From NCBI GenBank assembly GCA_035192965.1, contig CP136571.1:764501-828500 (forward strand): a stretch of 64,000 bases of DNA, given 5' to 3'. The translations under genes were made by a program, and so were the position numbers. The stretch comes from Fuscovulum sp. (GTDB lineage Bacteria > Pseudomonadota > Alphaproteobacteria > Rhodobacterales > Rhodobacteraceae). The notes below the pieces were generated by a model, which saw only the letters and a list, made by a program, of their open reading frames with translations, was not told where the DNA came from and searched no databases. This document shows, one piece after another, positions 7,722-16,087 of the stretch (the first letter of the stretch is position 1; each line of letters begins with the position of its first letter).

Positions 7722-9482
7722 CTAGGCAGCGGCACGGTCCGGCAGATCAGCCTCCCACCGGGCGAGGATGCGGTCATGCAGGGCCATGATGGCCGGGGGT
7801 TGCTGTTCAGTGGGAATGGCGAAAAGCGCGGTCCGGCTGGGGCGCGAGGACCACGAGATCAGCAGGGGCGCCAGAACCATGGGCAGCGCGACGGGAAGAA
7901 GCCACGGCACCAGCTGCGGCGACAGCGCCTGCGCGAAGGCCAGAACTATGGCGCCGGTGGTGACGATCCAATGCGAGGCGGCCCAGGCATCGCGGAAGGA
8001 CAGGGTGCCATCGCCGCGCGTCTGCGACGGCCAGCCGCCATCGGCCCCGCGCAGCACCTGAAGCACCGAGCGGGTTTGGAACATCAGGAAGATGGGGGCG
8101 GTGATGGATGAGAAGAGCAGTTCCGTCAGCGTCGATTGCAAGGCGCGGATCATGCCGCCAAAGCCGCGCACGCGGCGGCGCAGGGCGGCATCCAGCAGAA
8201 TGAGCATCTTGGGCAGGAACAACAGACCGCCCACGCCAAGCGCCAGCAGCAGTGCCTTGGACACCTGGCTGACTGGGATCACCGGGAAGGGCCAGTATTC
8301 GATGGGGAAATAGTCGATCGGCGGTGCAAAGAGCGGCGCAGCGATGGAGGCGGCAAGGAAGGCCAGCCAGAACACCGGGGCGATATAGGCGAGAATGCCT
8401 TGCAGGAAGACGAAGCGGCTCCACCCTTTCAGGCCGGGGGCGAAGATCAGGCGGGAATGTTGCAGGTTGCCCTGGCACCAGCGGCGGTCGCGCTTGGCGT
8501 GGTCGATGATGTTTTCGGGGGCTTCTTCATGGCTGCCTTGCAGATCGTCATCCACCCGGACTGTCCAGCCCGCGCGGGCAAGGAGGGCGGCTTCGACATA
8601 ATCATGCGACAGGATATGGCCACCAAAGGGCGGGCGGCCCGACAGTTCCGGCAGGCCGCAGCTTTGGGCGAATGCATCCATGCGGACGATGGCGTTATGG
8701 CCCCAGAAGGGGCCCGTGCGGCCCTGCATCATGGCCAGACCGCGCGCGAAGATGGGGGAATAGAAGGCCCCGGCGAATTGCATCGTGCGGCCAAAACGCG
8801 ATTTCGCGCGGATGATCGTGGGCAGGGTCTGTAACAGCCCAAGATCGGGCGCAGCCTGCATCCGGCGGACCATTTCCACCATCGTCGCGCCTTCCATCAG
8901 GCTGTCGGCATCGAGGATGATGGCATACTGATACCCCGCCCCGGCGCGTTTGATGAAATCTTCGATATTGCCGGCCTTGCGGCCTTTGTTCTGGGCGCGG
9001 CGACGATAGAAGATGCGGCCTTCGCCATGCGTGTCGGCCAGCAGGCGCAAGAACCATATGCGTTCGCGGGCTGCCACCTCATCATTGCGGGTGTCGGACA
9101 GGATGGCGAAATGGAAGCGGTCGCCAAAGCCTGTGGCGCGCAGCGAGGCATCCATCGCGGCGATGCGGGCGAAAGTGGCGACCGGGTCTTCGTTGTAGAC
9201 GGGGACAAGGATTGCGGTCATCGCGCGGATCGGGCCGGGATCGCGCGGCACGGCGGGCGGGCGGGACGTCAGGCCCAGAAGCGCGGTGAAGGCCCCCCAT
9301 GCGAGCCAGAAGGTGGAGGCAAAGATCAGGGCGGCGCGCAGCACATCAAAGCTGTCAAACCCGTCTGACGCGCCGAATTGCAGAAAGACGATGAAACCAA
9401 GCCCGGCGGCAAGGAAAGAGGCCGTCAGGGTCAGGGTGCGCGTCACATACACCCGGCGGTCAGGATCGACCTTGGCCCCCAC
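7722..9482 (-). CDS. opgH: Glucans biosynthesis glucosyltransferase OpgH (MdoH)
   Basis: This 586-residue inner-membrane family-2 glycosyltransferase polymerises UDP-glucose into the linear backbone of osmoregulated periplasmic glucans. N-terminal membrane segments precede the cytoplasmic GT2 domain with ILVPVYNEDP, the metal-binding ILDADSLMEG and DRRWCQGN. About five C-terminal transmembrane helices follow. Rhodobacter OpgH proteins are similarly short compared with the ~850-residue E. coli MdoH. It sits 3 bp after the small opgI-like gene and is co-transcribed with opgG. Confidence 0.93.
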   Translation of the reverse strand: MGAKVDPDRRVYVTRTLTLTASFLAAGLGFIVFLQFGASDGFDSFDVLRAALIFASTFWLAWGAFTALLGLTSRPPAVPRDPGPIRAMTAILVPVYNEDPVATFARIAAMDASLRATGFGDRFHFAILSDTRNDEVAARERIWFLRLLADTHGEGRIFYRRRAQNKGRKAGNIEDFIKRAGAGYQYAIILDADSLMEGATMVEMVRRMQAAPDLGLLQTLPTIIRAKSRFGRTMQFAGAFYSPIFARGLAMMQGRTGPFWGHNAIVRMDAFAQSCGLPELSGRPPFGGHILSHDYVEAALLARAGWTVRVDDDLQGSHEEAPENIIDHAKRDRRWCQGNLQHSRLIFAPGLKGWSRFVFLQGILAYIAPVFWLAFLAASIAAPLFAPPIDYFPIEYWPFPVIPVSQVSKALLLALGVGGLLFLPKMLILLDAALRRRVRGFGGMIRALQSTLTELLFSSITAPIFLMFQTRSVLQVLRGADGGWPSQTRGDGTLSFRDAWAASHWIVTTGAIVLAFAQALSPQLVPWLLPVALPMVLAPLLISWSSRPSRTALFAIPTEQQPPAIMALHDRILARWEADLPDRAAA

Positions 9483-9485
9483 GCC

Positions 9486-9665
9486 CTAGTGCCCGGCCTT
9501 CCGCAAGCGCGCAAAGCGCGGGCGCAGGGCAGCGAACAGGCCTGCGGCCTGCGGGGCGGCTTCCAGTTGCTGCACCGGCATTGCAAGCGGCGCGTCGGGA
9601 AGTTTTCCCAACTGCTCGGCCAAACGGTCGAGGTCGAACTGTTCCGGCTTCGCGACTTCCATCAT
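9486..9665 (-). CDS. opgI: Small protein between opgG and opgH (OpgI-like)
   Basis: This 59-residue acidic/amphipathic protein (MMEVAKPEQFDLDRLAEQLG...) has no signal peptide or membrane segment. The start at 9665 forms an exact ATGA overlap with the opgG stop, and opgH follows after 3 bp, so it is locked into the operon. Rhodobacter sphaeroides has a small gene of unknown function, opgI, in the same position of its opgGIHDC operon. The name here is by position, not by sequence comparison. Confidence 0.65.
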   Translation of the reverse strand: MMEVAKPEQFDLDRLAEQLGKLPDAPLAMPVQQLEAAPQAAGLFAALRPRFARLRKAGH

Positions 9666-11278
9666 TTCGCGTTGATCCACTGATAGAGCCAGGTTTCCGT
9701 CAGGCGGCGGTCAAACCCCGCCAGATGCGCCGAAAGTTCGACGACAGCGTCGTCTTCGGCGGTAATGTCGATCACCAGACGCCAGATATCTGTGTCGGCG
9801 ATTTTTTCCAGCACCTTGCTGGTCACTTCCCCGTTGGCGATTGTGACAACGGGTTCCAATTCGGTGTCACCACCCAGCGGGCCGATCAGCCCGCCGCGAT
9901 AGTCCACCACGAATTTGCGCGTGCCCTGCTGCACTTCGACCCCGGCAAAGCCGCCATGGCCAGAGCGCGTTTCGAATACATAGGCCAAGGGTTCGCCCGA
10001 GTCATGGGCAAGGTCGCCCCAGTGCAGGCGATAGGCGAATTCCCGTGCATCACCGGCTTTGGCCGGGGCTTCGGGCACCCAATAGGCGACGATATTGTCG
10101 TTGGCTTCCAGATCCGACGGGATTTCCACAAGGCGGACATTGCCCGCGCCCCAATCGCCCAGCGGTTCGACATCCAGCGACGGACGGCGTTCATAGCGCG
10201 CGCCGGTATCTTGATAGCTGTCAAAGCTGCGGTCGCGCTGGTGCAGGCCGAACCGGCGCGGCGCTTTTTCCGCGAAATAGCTGCCCGTCAGGCGCGGCGG
10301 GTTGTTCAGCGGCCGCCAGATCACATCGCCATCGGCGCGCAGGATGCGCAGACCGTCGCTGTCATGGACATTGGGGCGGTAGTCATCAAACTCCGCGCGG
10401 TTCTTTTCCGAGAAGAGGAACATCGAGGTGAGCGGTGCGACGCCCAGTTCGGCTACGTCCTGACGGAAGAACAGCCGGCAGGTGACATCCATCACCGTCT
10501 CTGTCCCGGGGGTGATGACGAAGCGGTAGGCCCCGGTCACGCTGGGGCTTTCGAGCGTGGCATAGACGGTGATGCTGTCGCCGCCGGCGACGTCACGTTC
10601 CATGTAAAAGCGTGAGAAGCGGGGGAATTCTTCGCTTTGTGCGGTGGCGGTGTTCAGCGCCAGACCCCGTGCCGACAGGCCATAGGCCGAATTGCGGCCA
10701 AGCGCGCGGAAATAGGACGCGCCTACGAAGGCCACCAGTTCATCCCATTTATCGGGGCGGTTGAGCGGATGGTTCAGCCGGAACCCGGCCACGCCGGGCA
10801 GTTCGGCATGTTCCGGCACGCGGTCGGCCAGATCGTTGAGGTATTCGAAATCATCGGTGGAAAACAGCATCTCGGACGCAAGACCACCGGAAACTTCGAA
10901 CAGGCGGACGGGTTCGGGGAACAGCCAGCCCATATGGAAGGCAGCAAGGCGGAAGCGGGTTTTCTCTCCGGTCCAGCGCGAGCTGTCATCATTGAAGCGG
11001 ATCAGGCGATAGTCATCGTAATCCAGATCGCCAAGAAACCCTTCGGGCGCGGCGGCAGTGACATGCGGCTGCGTGCTGAGGACGCGCATCTCTTCGGTCA
11101 GAAGATCGAAGGAAAATTGCTGCGCTGCCGCAACCGGGGCGGCGGCGGGCGCGGTGGTCGTTTCTTGTGCAAAGGCCGTCGCGGGCAGCGCGACCAGTGA
11201 GACGGGCAGCATAGCCCCTGCAACAGAGAGGAAGTCCCGCCGCGACAGCCCGGAGGTGGTGGTGCCTGTAATCGTCAT
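9662..11278 (-). CDS. opgG: Periplasmic glucan biosynthesis protein OpgG (MdoG)
   Basis: This 538-residue periplasmic protein is needed for branching and release of osmoregulated periplasmic glucans. A Tat signal (SRRDFLSVAGA then a hydrophobic stretch ending ATAFA) is visible at residues 10-40. The mature part shows family strings SRWTGEKTRFRLAAFHMGWL, YFRALGRNSAYGLSARGLA and FETRSGHGGFAG. It is the first gene of the minus-strand operon opgG-opgI-opgH-opgC. No strong ribosome binding site precedes the ATG. Confidence 0.93.
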   Translation of the reverse strand: MTITGTTTSGLSRRDFLSVAGAMLPVSLVALPATAFAQETTTAPAAAPVAAAQQFSFDLLTEEMRVLSTQPHVTAAAPEGFLGDLDYDDYRLIRFNDDSSRWTGEKTRFRLAAFHMGWLFPEPVRLFEVSGGLASEMLFSTDDFEYLNDLADRVPEHAELPGVAGFRLNHPLNRPDKWDELVAFVGASYFRALGRNSAYGLSARGLALNTATAQSEEFPRFSRFYMERDVAGGDSITVYATLESPSVTGAYRFVITPGTETVMDVTCRLFFRQDVAELGVAPLTSMFLFSEKNRAEFDDYRPNVHDSDGLRILRADGDVIWRPLNNPPRLTGSYFAEKAPRRFGLHQRDRSFDSYQDTGARYERRPSLDVEPLGDWGAGNVRLVEIPSDLEANDNIVAYWVPEAPAKAGDAREFAYRLHWGDLAHDSGEPLAYVFETRSGHGGFAGVEVQQGTRKFVVDYRGGLIGPLGGDTELEPVVTIANGEVTSKVLEKIADTDIWRLVIDITAEDDAVVELSAHLAGFDRRLTETWLYQWINAK

Positions 11279-11617
11279 AGAGGTCTATAACCCAAAGGTT
11301 TTTTCCCGCGCCTCAGACCGCGCGACTCAGCGGCGGATATAGGGGACAGGGGAAGCCGACTGCAAGGCGCGTTCAACTGGGCGTGAATTGGATGGCGTGA
11401 AATTGCCAAGACCAGCGGACAAAACTGCACAGAATTTGAACAAAACCGATGCTGCGCCTGCAAAGAGCCGCGCCTTTCAGCGTTAGCGGAAGCCTGATCC
11501 GGCCTTTGATGGCCCGGCCAAAGGCAGGCGTGGGCATCCTTTTGTTGGCATTTCTAATGGACAAACAATCAGGCTACACTGACGTAGGGGCGTTGAAAGG
11601 GTCAGGACAGGCACGAC
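11279..11617. other. Divergent intergenic region opgG / hybrid histidine kinase
   Basis: This is 339 bp of non-coding DNA between two divergent transcription units. It must hold both promoters, but no well-spaced -35/-10 pair stands out. AT-richer patches occur near 11290-11300 and 11535-11585. No hairpin terminator or repeat was seen. Confidence 0.35.
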
Positions 11618-14149
11618 ATGCGGACAAGCAGCGCGCCGGGCCGAACCGGGCCGGAAGGGCTTTTTGCGGTCCTTGCGGCGCCGAGGCTTGCCTTTTTCCG
11701 ACAATCGCTGATGCAGGCACCGCTGCGCGCGTCGCTGCTGTTCGTGGTGGCATCGGTTGTGCTGACCGTCTTTCTGGCGTTGGCCGAGGTGCGCGCTGCG
11801 GATCATGGGGCGGTGCTGGACCTGCTGCCGAGCGAGTCTGTCTTTGCGATCCTGCTGGGCATGGCGGTCTTTCCGCGTCGGTTGCTTTTTGTGCCGCTGG
11901 TGGCGTTTGCGCTGGCCTTCACGCTGGCCTTTCTGCTGCGCTGGCAATTGGAAGCGGATTATCTGCCCGCTGGGCCGGGGGTGTTGTCCTTTTTGCTATG
12001 GTCGATGGTGCTCAATGCCGTTCCGGCGGTGCTGGCAGGGCTGGTCGGTCGCTATGTGGGGGCGCGGTGGGCCAAAGGGGCGCTGCGGTATGATCTGATC
12101 CTGTCCCTGTCCACAACCGGCGCTTATGTGGTCTTTGCGGGGTTGGTGGTCGCGGGCGTGCTGGCGCTGGTGTACGATCCGGCCTGGACCGGACCGAGCA
12201 CTGGAACGCTGACGATGTTGCAGATCGGCCTGTTTCGCACCGTGCGGATCGCGCTGTGCGGGGCGGTGCTGACGCTTGTGCTGTTGGACCGGCCCAATCG
12301 CCGCAACCTGCGGGTGGCGCAACTGGTGCTGCCGGCCTTTGTGGTGCTGGGCGTGCTGCGGGTGATGGGCTACTCGGTACATCCGACGCTGGATGTGGAA
12401 TTGCTGGCGCTGGCTGTCACGCTGCTGGCCCCGGTCTATGCCGCGATCCTGGCCAATGTGATCGGGGTGATCGCCTATGTTGCGATCACGGGTGAGTTTC
12501 TGGTGCAGATCCCGGTCACTTCGCCCGATGTGATGCGGCTGGAGGTGATTTCGCTTCTGCTGCTGGCGCTGATTTATGTGCTGCTCTTGCAACGCCATCA
12601 GGCAACGACTGAACGGCGCGAAAGCCTTGAGACGATCGAGCGGATGGTGCGGGTGCATGCGCTTTCGACGATCGGGCATTTCGTAGTGAATACCAACTCT
12701 GGTGCTGTGCAGGTTGATGAGGTGGCGGCAGAGATGCTTGGGATGCCGGCGCGGTTCTGCCTGGATGACCTGCTGGGGCGCGTGGCACCTGCGGATCGGC
12801 ACGACATCCAACTGGCCATGGCCGACCGGACAAGCCCGACGCGGACGCTGTCCTTTCTTTTGGCCGATGCGACAGTCTGGAAGGATGACGCGCCAAAGAA
12901 ATACCTGAGCGTTCATGCGGCCTATGACCGGGGGAATGGCGACCGCCACCTTGCCTTTGGCACCCTGATCGACCTGACGGCGGATCATGGGCGCGAGGAG
13001 GCGTTGGCCGAGGCATTGGCGCGGTTGTCGGAACAGCAGGACCGGCAGACGCGGATGTTCTCCATCGTGTCGCATGAGTTGCGGACACCGGCATCGGTGA
13101 TTTCGATGCTGGTCGAAGAGTTGGAGGGCGGCGCGCGCTGGGAGGATATGGGGCCGCGCCTGCGGGCCGTGAGCGAGCAGTTGCTGTCGGTGCTGGCCGA
13201 TATGCGACAGGCCGTGCGGCCGCTGGAGAACCTGCCAGTGCGGATGGAGCCGTTCCGACCTAAGGATCTTGCGGAAACGGTGCGGAATACCTTTCTGCTG
13301 ATGGCCGAGCCGAAGGGGATCAAGTTTGATCTTGTGCTGTCGCCCGAGGCGGGATTGCTGCGGCTGTCCGACCGGGTGCGCCTGATGCAGGCGCTGTCGA
13401 ACCTGGTGAAAAATGCGATCCTGCATTCCGGTTGCCGTGCGATTACGGTGAGTTACAGCGAAGTGTCAGATGGTGCGGGGGGCCGGTCGCTGTGGCAGGT
13501 CAGCGATGATGGCGCGGGGATTCCGGAAGCGATGCAGCTGCATCTGTTCGCGGCCTTTCGGCGGGGCGAAGGGTCGCGGACGGCGCAGGTCGATGGGTCG
13601 GGGCTTGGGCTTTATGTCACCAAATCCTCGATCGAATTGCTGGGCGGGACGGTGCAGCATCGGAATGGCGATGGCGGGGGATCGGTGTTCTGCCTGACCG
13701 TGCCGTTGGCCGAACCGCCACCGCAAGAGGCGGTTGTGGCACCGGGCCCGGGTGAAGTGGTGGACAGGACGGCAACCTGGCGTTCGCGGCGGGTGCTGAT
13801 CGTAGAGGACAGCGATCTGATCGGCGAGCTTCTGGTCGCCCGCTTGCGCCGGGTGTTCGGGCAGGTGGAATGGGTGCGCAACGGAGTTGCCGCGCTGGCC
13901 ATGCAAGAGACGTTTCAGCCAGATGTGGTGTTGACGGATCTGTTCATGCCCGAAATGGGGGGTGATGATCTGACATCGCTGCTGCGGGCGCGGGGGGTGA
14001 CCTGCCCTATCATCGGCATGACAGCGGCCGCCATCGGTGATGAGCGCACGCGGTTCGAACAGGCGGGAACGGACCGGGTGCTGACCAAGCCAGTATCGAC
14101 CGTGCAGTTGCTGGATGTGCTGGAAGAACTGGACCGTATCCGCGGGTAG
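11618..14149 (+). CDS. Membrane-anchored hybrid sensor histidine kinase with receiver domain
   Basis: This 843-residue protein has eight or more hydrophobic segments in residues ~25-330 (MASE1-like in layout but not assigned). A PAS-like linker follows, then HisKA with the phospho-accepting His in VSHELRTP (near residue 485), an HATPase_c domain with NLVKNAILHSG and DDGAGIP/GSGLGLYV, and a C-terminal receiver domain beginning VLIVEDSDLIG with acceptor Asp in DVVLTDLFMPEMGG (near residue 774). It is transcribed alone, without an adjacent response regulator, so its output partner is unknown. The divergent opg operon is next to it, but a link is only positional. Confidence 0.85.
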   Translation: MRTSSAPGRTGPEGLFAVLAAPRLAFFRQSLMQAPLRASLLFVVASVVLTVFLALAEVRAADHGAVLDLLPSESVFAILLGMAVFPRRLLFVPLVAFALAFTLAFLLRWQLEADYLPAGPGVLSFLLWSMVLNAVPAVLAGLVGRYVGARWAKGALRYDLILSLSTTGAYVVFAGLVVAGVLALVYDPAWTGPSTGTLTMLQIGLFRTVRIALCGAVLTLVLLDRPNRRNLRVAQLVLPAFVVLGVLRVMGYSVHPTLDVELLALAVTLLAPVYAAILANVIGVIAYVAITGEFLVQIPVTSPDVMRLEVISLLLLALIYVLLLQRHQATTERRESLETIERMVRVHALSTIGHFVVNTNSGAVQVDEVAAEMLGMPARFCLDDLLGRVAPADRHDIQLAMADRTSPTRTLSFLLADATVWKDDAPKKYLSVHAAYDRGNGDRHLAFGTLIDLTADHGREEALAEALARLSEQQDRQTRMFSIVSHELRTPASVISMLVEELEGGARWEDMGPRLRAVSEQLLSVLADMRQAVRPLENLPVRMEPFRPKDLAETVRNTFLLMAEPKGIKFDLVLSPEAGLLRLSDRVRLMQALSNLVKNAILHSGCRAITVSYSEVSDGAGGRSLWQVSDDGAGIPEAMQLHLFAAFRRGEGSRTAQVDGSGLGLYVTKSSIELLGGTVQHRNGDGGGSVFCLTVPLAEPPPQEAVVAPGPGEVVDRTATWRSRRVLIVEDSDLIGELLVARLRRVFGQVEWVRNGVAALAMQETFQPDVVLTDLFMPEMGGDDLTSLLRARGVTCPIIGMTAAAIGDERTRFEQAGTDRVLTKPVSTVQLLDVLEELDRIRG

Positions 14150-14154
14150 TGGGG

Positions 14155-14700
14155 TCAAGCGGGGGGGCGCATCGCCTCGGCCCGCAGGATGGACATGAGT
14201 TCCGACAGCGTTTTCCGGCTGCGGTCATCGGTCAGCAAGCCATTGTCATCGAAGGCTTTTCTGGAGCTTGCGATCATCACTTCCGGCCCGGTGATCAGAC
14301 GGGGGCGGAAGGGGGTTAGGCAGAGGCGGAGGGAGTATTGCGACCGTTCCCCCCCGGCGCGGCCATCGGCTGCGGACATGATGGCAACCGGTTTGTCGCG
14401 CCACGCCGCGCCCGGCACGCGGGAGACCCAATCAAGCGCGTTCTTCAGCACGCCGGGCAGGGCCTTGTTGTATTCGGGTGTGGCGATGACGATGGCGTCG
14501 GCGGCGGTGATCTGCGCATGCAGCGCCAGCACGCCGGGAGGAAAACCTTCTGCGATTTCAAGGTCTTCATCAAAGAGCGGCAAGCGAAGATCGGCTTCGG
14601 TGTGGTTGGCATCGCCAAAGGCGCGGCGGGCCTCGGCCAGCAGGAGGCGGTTGGTGGAGGCCGCGCGCAATGCGCCGGGAATGCCGAGAAGGGTAAGCAT
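14155..14700 (-). CDS. NADPH-dependent FMN reductase family protein
   Basis: This 181-residue flavodoxin-like reductase starts MLTLLGIPGALRAASTNRLL, the phosphate-binding loop of FMN. It continues with the conserved ATPEYNKALPGVLKNALDW and a second flavin loop region near PVAIMSAADG. Members reduce FMN or quinones/chromate with NADPH. The ATG at 14700 matches the family N-terminus; the frame stays open further upstream, but that part is unrelated Pro/Arg-rich sequence. It converges with the histidine kinase gene, 5 bp apart. Confidence 0.85.
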   Translation of the reverse strand: MLTLLGIPGALRAASTNRLLLAEARRAFGDANHTEADLRLPLFDEDLEIAEGFPPGVLALHAQITAADAIVIATPEYNKALPGVLKNALDWVSRVPGAAWRDKPVAIMSAADGRAGGERSQYSLRLCLTPFRPRLITGPEVMIASSRKAFDDNGLLTDDRSRKTLSELMSILRAEAMRPPA

Positions 14701-14927
14701 GCGAGGATCGCCTGTCGGTTGCTGTGGACCCGAAAGGTATATGGTTAACCTGCGGCTGCAAGGGCGGGATGGCAGGTTTGGGCCGTGCAGCGCTTGGTGC
14801 AGACAGCTGTGCATACGCAGCGGGCTCTCTGTCCGGAAATCGTTAAGGTTAACGCCTTGATCCGGAGTGCCGGAACTCGGGGTGTTCAGCTCTGGAGCGC
14901 CCTGATCCGGGTCGCCCTGACAGGCTG

Positions 14928-15398
14928 TCAGACCGCGCGGCGAAAGGTCAGGGTGGTGGGGCGGTTGTAGCCGGGATGGGCGGTGGCGGCGGTCTTGACG
15001 AAACCCATGCGGCGGAAGGCGGCATGATTGGCGGTGAGTTCGATGCGGGTCTGAAGTTCCAGCACCGGCAGGCCGAGGGCGCGGGCGCGGTGTGCAGCAA
15101 GTTCCACAAGCGCGCGGGCATGGCCGTGGCCCTGATGCGTGGGGTCCACGGCCAGTTTGCCGAGATAGAGCGCGTCCGGTTTCGGTGTGAGGAAGACGCA
15201 GGCAAGGGCGGGTTGGCCGATCACCCAAACCTCACCCTTGCGCGCCTGTTCGGCGATGCCTGTGGCGGTGAGGCTATGGAGCGACGAAGGCGGGTCAATG
15301 ATGCCCTCCATGCTGGCGAAGGCCCGGTGGAGCAGGGACAGCAGCGCGGACCAGTCATAGGGATCAACCGCGCGCTGGGGTGTCATCGGTGCGGTCAT
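14928..15398 (-). CDS. GNAT family N-acetyltransferase
   Basis: This is a 156-residue acetyl-CoA-dependent acetyltransferase. The core motif A is DPTHQGHGHARAL with the preceding LYLGKLAVD strand, followed by a C-terminal NHAAFRRMGFVK segment. The start is uncertain among ATGs at 15413, 15398 and 15386; all overlap the upstream GFA gene, which implies translational coupling. The substrate is unknown. Confidence 0.8.
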   Translation of the reverse strand: MTAPMTPQRAVDPYDWSALLSLLHRAFASMEGIIDPPSSLHSLTATGIAEQARKGEVWVIGQPALACVFLTPKPDALYLGKLAVDPTHQGHGHARALVELAAHRARALGLPVLELQTRIELTANHAAFRRMGFVKTAATAHPGYNRPTTLTFRRAV

Positions 15399-15780
15399 GG
15401 CGGGGCAGGTCATCCTGCAGGTTCGCCCAAGCGAGGTGTTCGGCGAAATGGACATGGGCGCTGGGTTTGTAGAGGGCGGGATCATCGAGGGTGCCCGCGT
15501 AGAAGTGCTGTTCACCGGGAAAACGATCGGCGCGGTAGCCCATGGGCGTGCCGCAGGTCGGGCAGAACTGCCGTGTGACGCCGGGGGAAGAGGTGAAGGT
15601 GGCGGGGGTGATGCCTGTCCAGGCCCATGCGCCATCGGCCACGCCGAAGAAGGAGGCAAAGGCCGCCCCGGTCGCGCGGCGGCAACTGTCGCAGTGGCAG
15701 TGCATCTGCCAGAGCGGCGGGGCATCGCAGCGATAGATGACGGCACCGCAGAGGCAGCGCCCGGTGAAGGCTAGGGTCAT
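15364..15780 (-). CDS. GFA (glutathione-dependent formaldehyde-activating enzyme-like) family protein
   Basis: This is a 138-residue zinc protein of the Gfa/CENP-V fold. The zinc-binding cysteines are visible as CLCGAV (near residue 9), CHCDSCRR (near 28) and CPTCGTP (near 77), with GAAFASFFGV between. Most family members have no proven reaction. It overlaps the acetyltransferase downstream by ~35 bp. Confidence 0.85.
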   Translation of the reverse strand: MTLAFTGRCLCGAVIYRCDAPPLWQMHCHCDSCRRATGAAFASFFGVADGAWAWTGITPATFTSSPGVTRQFCPTCGTPMGYRADRFPGEQHFYAGTLDDPALYKPSAHVHFAEHLAWANLQDDLPRHDRTDDTPARG

Positions 15781-16087
15781 GGGGGGAGGGTAATGCGGTT
15801 CAGTGGCCGTTGGAAGGGGAGACCCCTCTCCCTCGCCCCGAAGAAGGGAGAGGGAAGCGCTTCTTTTCGGGCCGGGTTTCTATGGGGCTTTGGTGGCATT
15901 TGGGTATTTGAGCCAAGATGAAGCGGCGGGTGCGAGATTGTGTTACAGGATCGAGGTTGCCGCCAGTTTTCGCAATATCTTGGGGATAAGGGCGCGGGAC
16001 TGACGATATGCGGGGTTGGGGCGGTTGACGGGGGCGGGGATCGCGGGGACCATGCGGGTTTGACGGAATCACGAGGGATTGCCCGCC
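15781..16087. other. Intergenic region GFA / smc with a hairpin
   Basis: This is 307 bp between divergent genes. It contains the 10-bp hairpin at 15824-15854, a palindrome GAAGCGCTTC followed by TTTT just after it, and GGGTATTTGAGCCAAGATGAAG near 15901-15922, a motif resembling the tail of the extragenic element seen elsewhere in this window. No RNA gene was recognised. Confidence 0.4.
15824..15854. repeat. Extragenic hairpin (10-bp perfect stem)
   Basis: CCCTCTCCCT pairs perfectly with AGGGAGAGGG across an 11-nt loop. The sequence type (CCCTCTCCC...GGGAGAGGG) is common in dispersed extragenic palindromes of proteobacteria. It lies upstream of both flanking genes, so a terminator role is unlikely. 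Confidence 0.6.
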
